The notes: generated from the sequence alone by a model not told the origin. DNA of 64,000 nucleotides from an uncultured Porphyromonadaceae bacterium (GCA_900541865.1 UQLO01000007.1:12446-76445), one strand, 5' to 3'; counted from the first letter of the stretch, positions 33,912-43,401 are shown. Made by a program: numbers and translations.

Positions 33912-34442
33912 TCACCGCACTCCGAGCGCCGTCAGGCACTCCAGCACTTCGGCGGCCGACATTCTGCGCCGGTCGTTTAGGCGCTGACTGAACTGCTCGA
34001 TTACGGGCACCATGCCGCCGTGGGAAAAAATGCGGCGAACGTAGGAATGACAATTTTCGTAGAGAACATCGGATTCGTCGCTGTCCAGACTGCAGTACTG
34101 CATGGCCTGTTCGCGTACCAGCTCCTTGATTGCCGGCTCTTCGAAATCTTCGTAACCACGGTTGGAGAGCATCCGTCGACGGCAGGCTATGTTACCCAGC
34201 ACCATAGAGGTTATGGCGCGCAAGTCTTTGATAGTCTGCGACCACACCGATTTAGCCGACATGCGTGGATTGCCGCAGAGTTCAATGGCAGAAACCATAT
34301 GCATGTTGTTGCCGGGCTCATCGTCGCAGTCAACTTCGCGCAGCATATGGAGGCCGTCGCACACGGCCAGTGTGATAGCCATCCCGGCGATGCCGTATGT
34401 TTTATCGCGTTCGTCGGTATATTTAAGAGAGAACTCTTTCAT
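33912..34442 (-). CDS. Conserved hypothetical protein
   Basis: 176 residues, no signal peptide or membrane segment. The opening MKEFSLKYTDERDKTYGIAGMAITLAVCDG and the closing RRRMSAAEVLECLTALGVR look like a conserved Bacteroidales family of unknown role; between them are helices with NPRMSAKSVWSQTIKDL and a stretch rich in Asp/Glu (YCSLDSDESDVLYENCHSYVRRIF). The ATG at 34442 starts 2 bp after porZ ends. It lies directly before rex, which may hint at a shared regulatory theme. No function can be given. Confidence 0.75.
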   Translation of the reverse strand: MKEFSLKYTDERDKTYGIAGMAITLAVCDGLHMLREVDCDDEPGNNMHMVSAIELCGNPRMSAKSVWSQTIKDLRAITSMVLGNIACRRRMLSNRGYEDFEEPAIKELVREQAMQYCSLDSDESDVLYENCHSYVRRIFSHGGMVPVIEQFSQRLNDRRRMSAAEVLECLTALGVR

Positions 34443-34444
34443 TT

Positions 34445-36811
34445 TCAGTTTATAACCGTAATTTTTGCAACAACGCCGGAATTGCCGTCCTGATTCTGGG
34501 AAGCCAGAATGAAGTATACGCCTGAGCGCACCCGCTCTCCGGCGGCGTTGCAGCCGTCCCAAACCATAGAGCCGCCTTCCGAGCGTCCGGAGTGTACCAC
34601 GTTTCCGGCAGCGTCGGCTATCTTGACCAGACTGTTGTCCATCAACCCGGTGATGGTAATCCATCCGGTATAGTCAGGGCGAACGGGGTTGGGGTAGACA
34701 TTTACTTCGGAGTAGCTGTCGGCAGCGGGCGAGGAGGTGCCGTTGTAGACGTACAGACCGTTGTCGGTGCCGACATAAACGGCTGAGCTGAGCGGGTCCA
34801 CACTGACGACGTAGACAGTGTTAGTTGGCAGCGGTGAGTTTTCGGTAGTGAAATGTTCGAGAATCTCGGAGCCGTCGGCACTTACCAGATAGAGGCCGGA
34901 CTCGGCAGTGCCAATCCACTTGCGATTGGTGTGGTCGACGGCGATGGAGTTGATTTGGTCGGTCGAAAGAAGATAGTCGCCGTAGTTGGTGCCGTCGTTT
35001 CGCGCAACCAGCGGACGCTTCAGAGCATAGTTCGGACTCATGGCGGCAGCCGGGTCGTCCATCACCAGCACACCGAAAGCCGTACCTATCCAAAATGCAC
35101 CGTTCTTGTCCTCGGCAGCACAGTATATCGACCCTTGTTCGTGTTTCGAACCGGTCTGGTCTGTGATGTCGGTATGCACTGTATAAGTGTCGTCGTCGAA
35201 ATTCATCAAGGTATTGTTATGGTTTATAACCATATAACCGCCGTAATACGTTGCGTTTGTGACAAGCGCATAAGGCTTTGATGAATGAAACTTCATAGAG
35301 GAATCCCAGTGTGTCTGGAGGGGATTGAATTTGGCCGGATGAACTTTCCAATCGGCAGCAGACACGTTGGCCCAATCATATTCGGAGTTATTCTTTCTGG
35401 GAAGTACCATCAAAAAGTTTTCCTGCGGATTGCCGTAGAGAACAACCCAAAGATTGTTTTCTTTATCAAAAGCGAAATCAACGGCGGTCGGCATAGCACC
35501 GGTGGCGAAGGGAGCCGGAAAATTTGTTTTGACGAAATTCCTTACCAACCCGTTGGAATCGTATACATCGAAACCGTTATATCCGTGCCCATAATAGAAA
35601 ACATCCGGATTCAACGGATCCACCGCCAGCTTTCTCACGGCCGTGCGGTTCTGGAAAGAGCGGTCCTGAATAACACCGTCGCGGTCAAGGACGCATACGG
35701 ACATTTTTTGTTGAGTGTTGTTTGTTCCTATCCATGTAAGGCCTACCTGCGAGATGTAGAGTTTTTGGCCATCGGCGCTCCAGACAAGGTCGCGGGGCAG
35801 AACAACAGTCGATACCATCGGCTTGTACCAGTCCATCAGCACAGTGGGTGTGTTGGCGCTGAGGTCGAAGTGAGCCAAGCCTTTTGTGCCGGTGATCCAG
35901 ACGGATTCGGGCTTGCCGCCGCTGAAGGAGGCGGTGCCTTTGACTGCATCCGCAATGGTTACTTTGCGCACATTGCCCTCGGCGTCGACTAGATGCTGGC
36001 TGGCGGCATCAACAACCGCCACACCATCGGAGTAGTGCGAGAAAGTCTTTCCCGTCACCTCTTGCGCCATCAGTTTGGCCGAAAGGGTGTTTTCCGGCGA
36101 GATGGTGTACATGAAAATTGTATTGGCGGGATTGGAGGCCATGCGGATGAAGGAATCGTCGCTGATGCGGGCGATATTGTCCCACATGCCGGCGTGCGAG
36201 GTGCCGTTGAGAACCTTGTCGAAGGATTCCAACTGAGGATGGCGCGCCGCCAGAGGGCTTATGTAGAGCTTGTTTCCGGTATAGAGCATCAGACGGTCGC
36301 CGAGGATGAAGGCATTTTTGACTTCCTGATTGTATATTCCGGATTCGACCACTTCGTGACGCTCGTCGTTGAAAACAACGATGCCGAACTTTGTGGCCAC
36401 GGCAATATTGTCGCCGCCGAAGTCAACGTCGACAATCTCATGCGAAGCACTCAGTGAGGCGTCCTTGATGTCGGGCATATTCACCACCCGGTCGTTGTCG
36501 TAGAGCAGGTCTATATTGCCGTTGGAATAGGCAATGAGCAGATAGCCCTTGTTGTAGTTGTAGCGAATCAGCGAAATATCATAGTCCGACAGATTGTTGA
36601 CGCTGGTGTAGACGTTGGTTTCGGTGTCGGAAACGGACATCAGACACCCCTCTGCCAGCGCAAAGGTGCGCGACGGAGTCTCCACCACCTCGGTATAGGT
36701 GGTGCCGAAGGTGGGAATGGAAGTCCACGAGCCCACAGTGGTCTGAGCGTGGAGGCCAATCATACCCCAGGTCATTATTGCGGCTATGAGCCAGACGGTT
36801 CTTTTAGTCAT
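34445..36811 (-). CDS. porZ: PorZ-like type IX secretion beta-propeller protein
   Basis: 788 residues: signal peptide (about 1-22), then VGSWTSIPTFGTTYTEVVETPSRTFALAEGCL and about 12-14 propeller blades with short strands (LMSVSDTETNVY, IRYNYNKGYLLIAYSNGNID, WIGTAFGVLVMDD, NRKWIGTAESGLYLV). The end (VNVYPNPVRPDYTGWITITGL ... SGVYFILASQNQDGN) is a type A sorting domain. In Porphyromonas, PorZ is surface-exposed and delivers lipopolysaccharide to the PorU sortase. The start overlaps rdgB by 4 bp. Presence alongside porU and porV supports an active system. Confidence 0.85.
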   Translation of the reverse strand: MTKRTVWLIAAIMTWGMIGLHAQTTVGSWTSIPTFGTTYTEVVETPSRTFALAEGCLMSVSDTETNVYTSVNNLSDYDISLIRYNYNKGYLLIAYSNGNIDLLYDNDRVVNMPDIKDASLSASHEIVDVDFGGDNIAVATKFGIVVFNDERHEVVESGIYNQEVKNAFILGDRLMLYTGNKLYISPLAARHPQLESFDKVLNGTSHAGMWDNIARISDDSFIRMASNPANTIFMYTISPENTLSAKLMAQEVTGKTFSHYSDGVAVVDAASQHLVDAEGNVRKVTIADAVKGTASFSGGKPESVWITGTKGLAHFDLSANTPTVLMDWYKPMVSTVVLPRDLVWSADGQKLYISQVGLTWIGTNNTQQKMSVCVLDRDGVIQDRSFQNRTAVRKLAVDPLNPDVFYYGHGYNGFDVYDSNGLVRNFVKTNFPAPFATGAMPTAVDFAFDKENNLWVVLYGNPQENFLMVLPRKNNSEYDWANVSAADWKVHPAKFNPLQTHWDSSMKFHSSKPYALVTNATYYGGYMVINHNNTLMNFDDDTYTVHTDITDQTGSKHEQGSIYCAAEDKNGAFWIGTAFGVLVMDDPAAAMSPNYALKRPLVARNDGTNYGDYLLSTDQINSIAVDHTNRKWIGTAESGLYLVSADGSEILEHFTTENSPLPTNTVYVVSVDPLSSAVYVGTDNGLYVYNGTSSPAADSYSEVNVYPNPVRPDYTGWITITGLMDNSLVKIADAAGNVVHSGRSEGGSMVWDGCNAAGERVRSGVYFILASQNQDGNSGVVAKITVIN

Positions 36812-37413
36812 ATGCTTTTTTGAGGAAAAGATGGAGTGTTGTCAAGATAACTTATCAGGGCAGCCACAGCGCGCCCGCGGTGGCTCACGGCGTTTTTGCT
36901 CTCTTGGGAGCCTTCCGCAAAGGTTTGTGACCACCCGTCGGGAACGAAGAGCGGGTCGTAGCCGAAGCCGCCCTCGCCCCGCGGCGCCGTAAGGATGGTG
37001 CCCGCGACAGAGCCGTGGAAAAACACAGGTTCGCTCTCCGGGGCAACCAATGCTATTGCCGTATGGAAGGCGGCTCGACGGTCGGTGACACCTTCCATGT
37101 TTTTCAACAGCAGGGCATTGTTGGCGGCGCTGTTGCCGTGGTCGCCGGCATAGCGTGCGCTGAGCACGCCGGGAGCGCCTCCGAGGGCTTCGACGCACAG
37201 CCCGGAGTCGTCGGCGGCGCACACGCAGCCGTACTTATCGCTTACCCATCGCGCCTTCGCCAGGGCATTGCCCTCGAAGGTGTCGGCGTCTTCCGGTATA
37301 TCGTCCGTGCAGCCGATGTCGCTCAGGCCGAGCACATTGAATTTACCGTTGAGGAGGCGGCGCAGTTCGTGCAGCTTGTGTGCGTTGTTGGTGGCGAATA
37401 CTATGTTTTCCAT
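36808..37413 (-). CDS. rdgB: RdgB/HAM1 nucleoside triphosphate pyrophosphatase
   Basis: House-cleaning enzyme that hydrolyses ITP, dITP and XTP to monophosphates. 201 residues with all family motifs: IVFATNNAHKLHELR at the start (substrate loop), CAADDSGLCVEALGGAPGVLSARYAG (metal site), GGFGYDPLFVPDGW and the closing SHRGRAVAAL. ATG 37413 is chosen over the TTG one codon upstream, as it gives the usual M-x-x-IVFATNN start. It follows leuS by 51 bp and overlaps porZ by 4 bp. Confidence 0.95.
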   Translation of the reverse strand: MENIVFATNNAHKLHELRRLLNGKFNVLGLSDIGCTDDIPEDADTFEGNALAKARWVSDKYGCVCAADDSGLCVEALGGAPGVLSARYAGDHGNSAANNALLLKNMEGVTDRRAAFHTAIALVAPESEPVFFHGSVAGTILTAPRGEGGFGYDPLFVPDGWSQTFAEGSQESKNAVSHRGRAVAALISYLDNTPSFPQKSI

Positions 37414-37464
37414 CAAGGTCTGTACTGTGTGATAACGTTGCCGATTGGTCGTTTATTGTAAATG

Positions 37465-40242
37465 TCAGCCTACTACAACGTTTACGATGCGTCCGGGCAC
37501 CACAATAACTTTCTTCACCGACTTGCCCTCGAGCCACTTTGCGGCGCCCTCGGCGGCAAGGGCTGCTTTCTCAACCTCGGCGTTGGAGGCTCCGGCGGCA
37601 ATGTTGATGTTGAAGCGCGTTTTGCCGTTGAACTGCACCGGAAGGGTGATAGTGTCCTCGACGAGCTGGCTTTCGTCGCACACCGGCCACTGCGCGTCGA
37701 CAATGCTCGAGTTGTGGCCCAGAGCGCCGCGCCAGAGGGATTCGGCGATGTGGGGAGCGAAGGGGCTCACCACAACGAGCAGTTTCTCCAGCACCTCGGC
37801 GGAGGTGCATTTCTGGGAGGCCAGCTCGTTGACGCATATCATGAAGGCGGCAACGGAGGTATTGAAGGAGAAGCCTTCGATGTCCTCGGTGACTTTCTTT
37901 ATGAGTTTGTTGATGCTCTTGAGGCTCTCGCGTGAGGGCGTTGCCTTAGGGTCGGCCATCAGGGTGTCGCCCTTGTAGAAAAGGCTCCAGAGTTTCTTTA
38001 TGAAGCGGTATACGCCGTCGATGCCGTTTGTATCCCAGGGTTTGCTCTGCTCGAGGGGTCCGAGGAACATTTCGTAGAGTCGCAGCGTGTCGGCGCCATA
38101 GCGTTCCACCATATCGTCGGGGTTTACCACGTTGAACATGCTCTTCGACATCTTCTCCACGGCCCATCCGCAGATGTAGCGGCCGTCGGCCTCGGTTATG
38201 AACTCGGCCTCGGCAAACTCGGGGCGCCAGCGGCGGAAGGCTTCCATGTCGAGCACATCGTTGGCGACGATGTTCACGTCGACGTGGATGGGTGTGGTGG
38301 CATAGTTGTCCTTAAGGCCGGCGCTGACGAAGGTATTGGTGTCCTTGATGCGGTAGACGAAGTTGCTTCGTCCCTGAATCATGCCCTGGTTGATGAGTTT
38401 GCGGAAGGGTTCGTCCTCGCATACCTCGCCGTAGTCGTAGAGGAATTTATTCCAGAAGCGGCTGTAGATGAGGTGGCCGGTGGCATGCTCGCTGCCGCCT
38501 ATATAGAGGTCGACCTGACGCCAGTAGTCGTTGGCCTGCTTGGAGACGAGCGCCTGCTCGTTGTGCGGATCCATATAGCGCAGATAGTATGCGCTGGAGC
38601 CTGCGAAGCCCGGCATGGTATTAAGCTCCAGCTGATAGCCCTCGGGGGTTTTCCAGTCCTTGGCTCGGCCCAAGGGCGGTTCGCCGGTTTCGGTGGGCAG
38701 GTAGCTGTCGATTTCGGGAAGCAGCAGAGGGAGTTTCTCATAGGGGGTGGGTATGCCGTCGACGTAGCACATCGGGATGGGTTCGCCCCAGTAGCGCTGG
38801 CGGCTGAAGATGGCGTCGCGAAGGCGATAGTTCACCTTGACGCGTCCCAAGCCGGCCTCTTCGATGTGTTTCTTGGCGGCAGCCATGGCCTCTTTGACGG
38901 TCAGGCCGTTCAGGTTCAGCGAAGGACCTTCGGAGTTTATCATTATGCCGTCCTTGGCGTCGTAGCTGGCCTCGGCGACGTCGGCACCCTCAATAAGAGG
39001 CACGACGGGCAGGTCGAAGTGGCGCGCAAAGGCGTAGTCGCGGCTGTCGTGCGCCGGCACTGCCATAATGGCACCGGTGCCGTAGCCGGCCAGCACGTAG
39101 TCGCTGATCCAAACCGGCACTTTTTTGCCCGTAAGAGGATTGATGGCATACGAACCGGAGAACACGCCGGTGACGCGTCGGTCGATCATGCGCTCTCGCT
39201 CGGTGCGGTGGCGCACAAAGGCAAGATATTCATCGACGGCGGCACGCTGCTCAGGCGTGGTCACCTCGGCCACGTATTTGCTCTCGGGGGCCAGAACCAT
39301 GAAGGTAACGCCGAAGATAGTGTCGGGGCGAGTAGTGAAGATTTCCAAGGCAAGGTCGTCGCGGCCGTCGAGAGCGAATTTCATTTCGGCGCCTTCGGAG
39401 CGGCCTATCCAGTTGCGCTGGGTTTCCTTGATGGAGTCCGACCATTCGATCTTGTCCAGGCCGTCGAGCAGGCGCTGGGCGTAGGCGCTCACGCGCAGAC
39501 ACCACTGCCACATCTGCTTTTGCTCCACGGGATAGCCGCCGCGTACCGAAAGGCCTTCGCTGACTTCGTCGTTGGCAAGTACGGTCCCCAGTTTGGGACA
39601 CCAGTTCACCACGGCGTTGGCAAGATATGCCAGACGATAGTTCATCAGCACGTCGCTCTGCTCCTTGGCGTTCATGGCGTTCCACTGCTCGGCTGTCAGG
39701 CTAAGTTCCTTGGTGCCGGCGGCCTGCAGGTGGTTGGTGCCGTTGGCTGCCAGATGCGCCTTGAGCTCGTCGATGGGTCGGGCGCTGCTGTGGCTGCGGT
39801 CGTACCAGGAGTTGAACATCTTAAGGAAAGCCCACTGGGTCCACTTGTAGAATTCGGGGTCGCAGGTGCGTATGCATCGGCTCCAGTCGAAGCTGAAGCC
39901 TATCTTCTCCAGCTGGCTGCAGTAGCGCTCGATGTTTATGCGGGTTGTCTTCTCGGGGTGCTGGCCCGTCTGGATGGCATACTGCTCGGCGGGGAGGCCG
40001 TAGGCGTCGAAGCCCATAGGATGGAGCACGTTGAAGCCCTTGAGGCGCTTGTAGCGCGCATAGATGTCGCTGGCTATGTAGCCCAGCGGGTGCCCCACAT
40101 GCAGACCGGCTCCGGAGGGGTAGGGGAACATGTCGAGCACGTAGAATTTGGGACGCTCCGTGTCGATTGCTACTTTATATATATCGGTATCTTTCCAGAA
40201 GTCGCGTACGCGGGCTTCTATTTCCTTATGATTGTATTCCAT
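37465..40242 (-). CDS. leuS: Leucyl-tRNA synthetase
   Basis: Charges tRNA-Leu. 925 residues of the bacterial class I layout. The nucleotide-binding HIGH motif is in [17 protein letters not shown] (about residues 36-52) and KMSKS is in [10 protein letters not shown] (about 700). The editing domain with [18 protein letters not shown] (about 390) is present, and the zinc-like and anticodon-binding parts follow to the end. The length is somewhat above E. coli LeuRS (860), as in other Bacteroidota. It follows nadA by 16 bp and precedes rdgB by 51 bp. Confidence 0.98.
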   Translation of the reverse strand: MEYNHKEIEARVRDFWKDTDIYKVAIDTERPKFYVLDMFPYPSGAGLHVGHPLGYIASDIYARYKRLKGFNVLHPMGFDAYGLPAEQYAIQTGQHPEKTTRINIERYCSQLEKIGFSFDWSRCIRTCDPEFYKWTQWAFLKMFNSWYDRSHSSARPIDELKAHLAANGTNHLQAAGTKELSLTAEQWNAMNAKEQSDVLMNYRLAYLANAVVNWCPKLGTVLANDEVSEGLSVRGGYPVEQKQMWQWCLRVSAYAQRLLDGLDKIEWSDSIKETQRNWIGRSEGAEMKFALDGRDDLALEIFTTRPDTIFGVTFMVLAPESKYVAEVTTPEQRAAVDEYLAFVRHRTERERMIDRRVTGVFSGSYAINPLTGKKVPVWISDYVLAGYGTGAIMAVPAHDSRDYAFARHFDLPVVPLIEGADVAEASYDAKDGIMINSEGPSLNLNGLTVKEAMAAAKKHIEEAGLGRVKVNYRLRDAIFSRQRYWGEPIPMCYVDGIPTPYEKLPLLLPEIDSYLPTETGEPPLGRAKDWKTPEGYQLELNTMPGFAGSSAYYLRYMDPHNEQALVSKQANDYWRQVDLYIGGSEHATGHLIYSRFWNKFLYDYGEVCEDEPFRKLINQGMIQGRSNFVYRIKDTNTFVSAGLKDNYATTPIHVDVNIVANDVLDMEAFRRWRPEFAEAEFITEADGRYICGWAVEKMSKSMFNVVNPDDMVERYGADTLRLYEMFLGPLEQSKPWDTNGIDGVYRFIKKLWSLFYKGDTLMADPKATPSRESLKSINKLIKKVTEDIEGFSFNTSVAAFMICVNELASQKCTSAEVLEKLLVVVSPFAPHIAESLWRGALGHNSSIVDAQWPVCDESQLVEDTITLPVQFNGKTRFNINIAAGASNAEVEKAALAAEGAAKWLEGKSVKKVIVVPGRIVNVVVG

Positions 40243-40258
40243 GAGAATTGATTTTTCC

Positions 40259-41227
40259 TTAAGAAAGTTCGAGCATACGCTCTATTGGACGCAGGGCGCG
40301 GGCGGCCAGTTCGGGCGCCACGGTTATTTCGCCGGTTTCGTTTTCGAGGCAGTCGGCCAGTTTTGCCAGTGTGTTGAGCTTCATGAATCCGCAGTCGTTG
40401 CATCCGCAGGTGCTGTCGGTTGCGGGGGCCGGAATGAAGGTTTTGGAGGGTGCTCCCTTGCGCATCTGATGTATGATGCCGGGTTCGGTGGCCACTATGA
40501 ACTCCGTAGCGTCGCTACTGAGCGCGTAGTCGAGCAGGGCGGAGGTGGCCCCTATGCAGTCGGCCAGCAGCCGCACCGGGCGCGGGCACTCCGGATGCAC
40601 CAACACGGGAGCCTGGGGATGCTCCTTGCGCAGGCGCGCTATGCCTTCGGCCGAAAACTGCTCGTGGACGTGGCAGGCACCGTCCCATACCACCATCTGT
40701 CGGCCCGTCTTGGCGGCTATGTAGCTGCCCAGGTTGCGGTCGGGCCCGAATATTATCTTGGTGTCGGTCGAAAGGGACTCCACGATGTGCAGGGCGTTGG
40801 AGCTGGTAACGAGAATATCAGTGAGGGCCTTCACCTGGGCAGAGGTGTTGACGTAGGATATGACTGTGTGGTCCGGATAGCGGCTGATGAACTCGGCGAA
40901 GCGGTCGGCCGGGCAACTGTCGGCAAGAGAGCAGCCGGCTGCCGTGTCGGGCACAAGCACCTTCTTGTCGGGACATAGAATCTTGACAGTCTCGCCCATA
41001 AAGTTTACGCCGCACATAACCACAATGCGTGCCTCGGCGGCATGTTGGGCCGCCTGGCGCGCCAACGCCAACGAATCGCCCACAAAATCAGCTATATCCT
41101 GAAGAGCGCCGTCGACGTAGTAATGAGCCAGTATAACAGCTTTTTTCTTTTTCCTGAGCTCGTTGATACGCTCAACGAGCCCCGCAGTCACCGCCGCAGC
41201 GGCTGTGTTGTTTTCCTTGCATGCCAT
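40259..41227 (-). CDS. nadA: Quinolinate synthase A
   Basis: Makes quinolinate for NAD from iminoaspartate and dihydroxyacetone phosphate, using a 4Fe-4S cluster. 322 residues. The three cluster cysteines are in [11 protein letters not shown] (about 103), HPECPRPVR (about 200) and [11 protein letters not shown] (about 290); substrate-binding [21 protein letters not shown] and [14 protein letters not shown] are present. ATG 41227 is preferred, because the next upstream in-frame TTG lies inside the -7 promoter element. nadB and nadC are not in the window. First gene of a long minus-strand series that includes rex. Confidence 0.95.
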   Translation of the reverse strand: MACKENNTAAAAVTAGLVERINELRKKKKAVILAHYYVDGALQDIADFVGDSLALARQAAQHAAEARIVVMCGVNFMGETVKILCPDKKVLVPDTAAGCSLADSCPADRFAEFISRYPDHTVISYVNTSAQVKALTDILVTSSNALHIVESLSTDTKIIFGPDRNLGSYIAAKTGRQMVVWDGACHVHEQFSAEGIARLRKEHPQAPVLVHPECPRPVRLLADCIGATSALLDYALSSDATEFIVATEPGIIHQMRKGAPSKTFIPAPATDSTCGCNDCGFMKLNTLAKLADCLENETGEITVAPELAARALRPIERMLELS

Positions 41228-41245
41228 GGCTGAGATTTTAACGTG

Positions 41246-41277
41246 CAAAGTTACAATACTTTTTGCAATTTTCCCAA
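41246..41277 (-). promoter_or_regulatory. Promoter of nadA and the minus-strand operon
   Basis: On the minus strand: TTG at 41275-41277, a 21-bp gap and TAACTTTG (41246-41253, read from the complement), 18 bp from the nadA start. Confidence 0.65.
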
Positions 41278-41328
41278 CCTGTAAGATTTTTTAAGACTGA
41301 CCCGGGCGGCTGCCCACCGCTTTTTTCG

Positions 41329-41336
41329 TACCTTTG
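41329..41336 (+). promoter_or_regulatory. -7 element of trmD
   Basis: TACCTTTG, 35 bp before the trmD start. No good -33 element is seen, so this is weaker than the nadA promoter opposite. Confidence 0.5.
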
Positions 41337-41371
41337 CGCCTGAAAGTTTTTTTAGAGTTTGTCTCTCACAT

Positions 41372-42046
41372 ATGCGTATAGACATCATCACCGTACTGCC
41401 CGAAATGCTGGAGTCGCCTCTGGGATGCTCCATCATCAAGCGCGCCTCCGACAAAGGCCTTGTTGATATCCATGTTCATAATCTGCGCGACTACACCACC
41501 AACCGCTACCGCAAGGTCGACGACTATCCCTTCGGGGGCGACGCCGGTATGGTGATTCAGATCGAACCCGTCGACCGCTGTCTGGCAGCTCTGAAGGCCG
41601 AGCGCCACTACGACGAGGTGATATTCACCGCTCCCGACGGCGAGGTCTTCAACCAGCATATGGCAAACTCGCTGAGCATGCTCGACAACATCGCCATTCT
41701 CTGCGGACACTACAAAGGCATCGACTACCGCATCCGCGAGCACCTCATCACCCGCGAAATATCCATCGGCGACTATGTTCTCACCGGTGGCGAAATGCCC
41801 GCCGCAATTATCACCGACGCTATCGTGCGTCTCCTCCCCGGTGCCATCGGCGACGAACAGAGCGCCCTGACCGACTCTTTCCAGGACAATCTCCTCGAAC
41901 CTCCAATCTACACCCGACCGGCCGACTACCGCGGCTGGCGCGTGCCCGACATTCTTCTGAGCGGGCACCAGGCCCGAATCGACGAGTGGCGACACCAGCA
42001 GTCGCTCGAACGCACCGAAAGGCTGCGTCCCGATCTTCTCAAATAA
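41372..42046 (+). CDS. trmD: tRNA (guanine-N1)-methyltransferase
   Basis: Methylates G37 of several tRNAs, which prevents frameshifting. 224 residues with the trefoil-knot SAM motifs: [16 protein letters not shown] at the start, [24 protein letters not shown] (about 110), [12 protein letters not shown] (about 127) and the [11 protein letters not shown] loop. The usual partners rpsP, rimM and rplS are absent; the gene stands alone, between the divergent nadA promoter and the origin region. It is the only gene in 27-41 kb on the plus strand, pointing toward the origin. Confidence 0.97.
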   Translation: MRIDIITVLPEMLESPLGCSIIKRASDKGLVDIHVHNLRDYTTNRYRKVDDYPFGGDAGMVIQIEPVDRCLAALKAERHYDEVIFTAPDGEVFNQHMANSLSMLDNIAILCGHYKGIDYRIREHLITREISIGDYVLTGGEMPAAIITDAIVRLLPGAIGDEQSALTDSFQDNLLEPPIYTRPADYRGWRVPDILLSGHQARIDEWRHQQSLERTERLRPDLLK

Positions 42047-42078
42047 TCCATTCCTTCGGTTCAGATTTTCGACGGGCG

Positions 42079-42233
42079 GCGAAGAGCCGGTTTCATAAGG
42101 AATGATAACGTCCTGGGCGGCGATTTTTCGAGGGGATTTAGTCGCGGGCCTCAGTTGCAATGGGGTTCCATTGCAACTGAGGCGCGCGGCTAAAGCCACC
42201 GAAAAGGCGCCGAGGCTATGGTAACTCCATTGG
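42079..42233. repeat. Hairpin-forming repeat element, copy 1 of an inverted pair
   Basis: About 155 bp. One end reads AAGAGCCGGTTTCATAAGG and the other ATGGTAACTCC. The middle can fold into a long imperfect hairpin whose tip is a perfect 15-bp stem, CCTCAGTTGCAATGG against CCATTGCAACTGAGG (42159-42182). It is matched in reverse complement by 42493-42633. No reading frame or transposase is present. Confidence 0.75.
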
Positions 42234-42492
42234 CAGCCGGTTCGGACAACATTGATTATGGCATTTAAGAGCTCAAAAACATAATATTTTCGCGTGCGCG
42301 GCAACAGGTCAGCAAGCCCGGCCTTCAAAAGCAACTTTTGCCGTGGAGAGAGGTCTGTAGGATAGCTCAAAATCGATAGAATTCGATAGAATTCAAGTGT
42401 TTTCAACACTTAAGGGACACTGAGCGCAATTCTATCTGTTTGATTCAATGAAAGTTGGTTAGTATTCCGAAAAATCGTCCGCGAAGAAAGTT

Positions 42493-42633
42493 ACCATCGG
42501 TCTCGCAGCTGCACCCCGCCTTTGACCCTGACGCTCAGTCACAATGGGCCTCCATTGCTCCTTCGCGTCATGGCCAAATTCGGGGCACATCTGCGACCCA
42601 GGGCGTTAACATTCCTTATGAGACCGGCTCTTA
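42493..42633. repeat. Hairpin-forming repeat element, copy 2, inverted
   Basis: Reverse complement of copy 1: its outer end, read backwards, gives AAGAGCCGGTCTCATAAGG and continues AATGTTAACGCCCTGGG, versus AATGATAACGTCCTGGG in copy 1. The inner end shares ATGGTAACT. The middle diverges but keeps a CAATGG/CCATTG tip and TGACGCTCAGTC/GACTGAGCG type flanks. The 260 bp between copies hold AATTCGATAGAATTC-like direct repeats and no gene. Confidence 0.7.
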
Positions 42634-42774
42634 TCAACACCGCCTTTTTATTTTTGTATTCTGTTTTAAAAAAATTGAATTTTAAATAGAAAGAAAGGAA
42701 CAATAAGAGTGGGTGTCGATAGTTGCGATAAGTTTTCGGCCTTTTTCTTGACTTTTGAGGTTATTGAATGAAGA

Positions 42775-43066
42775 AAATCGGAAATCAACGATTAATCAAC
42801 ACTGCAAGTATTGTTAAATCAGATAGTTTGATAGTTTATCAACACACTGTTGATAACTCTGCCGGTCGATATTTTGATAACTTCGGAGGCGTCGGAAGTG
42901 TGGATAACTGTGTCGAAACTGTGGATAACGGCCCCGATAATTAATTGAGAAAAAACATGGCCGAAAACTTGACAAATCCCCGGCGGCTCGGGCTTATTCA
43001 GCCGCCCGGTTTATGCAAATTTTTTTGTTCAAAACTTATGAAGGCGTTATCAACACTTATCAACAC
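42775..43066. other. oriC: Candidate chromosomal origin of replication (oriC): DnaA-box cluster
   Basis: Two exact DnaA boxes TTATCCACA on the minus strand (42899-42907, 42920-42928), plus TTATCAACA boxes at 42836-42844 (+), 42848-42856 (-), 43047-43055 (+) and 43057-43065 (+), the last two only 1 bp apart. Weaker forms lie at 42793-42801 and 42872-42880. AT-rich tracts flank the cluster (42661-42690, 43013-43035, 43103-43115). Genes run away from the site on both sides for about 14-16 kb, apart from trmD. dnaA itself is not in the window, which is common in this phylum. Confidence 0.75.
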
Positions 43067-43112
43067 CCGGTGTTGAAAGTTGAAAACGGCGCCTGCGGGG
43101 TAGTTTTTTTAT

Positions 43113-43143
43113 TTTGGTCGGTGAGGGATTTTTAGTAATTTTG
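43113..43143 (+). promoter_or_regulatory. Promoter of the thiamine operon
   Basis: TTTG at 43113-43116, a 19-bp gap, TAATTTTG at 43136-43143. Transcription would start shortly after and give a leader of roughly 250 nt containing the riboswitch. Confidence 0.75.
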
Positions 43144-43184
43144 CGGCGATGACGCAGCTTTGTGCGTCCGCTCTCTTTTTATGC

Positions 43185-43272
43185 AGCAAGAGGGGTGCCG
43201 TTGCCGGAGAAGGCGCGGCTGAGATAATACCCTTTGAACTTGACTCGGTTCATACCGACGGAAGGACTTGAT
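43185..43272 (+). promoter_or_regulatory. TPP riboswitch (thi box)
   Basis: The leader has the conserved thi-box blocks in order: GGGGTGCC (43192-43199), GGCTGAGATAATACCC (43218-43233, canonical CTGAGA and ACCC), CTTTGAACTTGA (43232-43243) and a closing GGTTCATACCGACGGAAGG, with P1 arms CAAG (43187-43190) and CTTG (43267-43270). It would sense thiamine pyrophosphate and turn off the operon. A small GCCTC-CGC-GAGGC hairpin and a T-rich run follow at 43281-43326; whether control is by termination or by access to the thiS start 130 nt further on is not clear. Confidence 0.93.
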
Positions 43273-43401
43273 GTATCGGCCGCCTCCGCGAGGCATATAT
43301 ATTCTGCAATTCCCCCGTTTTTTTAAGGTTGAATCGACTCGGCTCTGCCGCATAAAGGCGACGGAGCGCCGGCTTGCGTGCACTTAATACCTTATGCAAT
43401 C

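Noticed and set aside
38284..40251. A 655-codon plus-strand open frame over leuS.
   Set aside because: leuS is certain on the other strand; the shadow has no domain.
41366..42409. A 347-codon minus-strand frame over trmD and the first inverted repeat.
   Set aside because: Most of it is antisense to trmD and the rest is inside a palindromic repeat.
42079..42633. An insertion sequence between the two inverted elements.
   Set aside because: No transposase frame exists in the 260-bp core, and the arms are far too long and diverged for IS ends. Kept only as a repeat pair.
42455..42685. A 76-codon plus-strand frame across the second inverted repeat.
   Set aside because: It covers the repeat element, has no ribosome-binding context and no family features.
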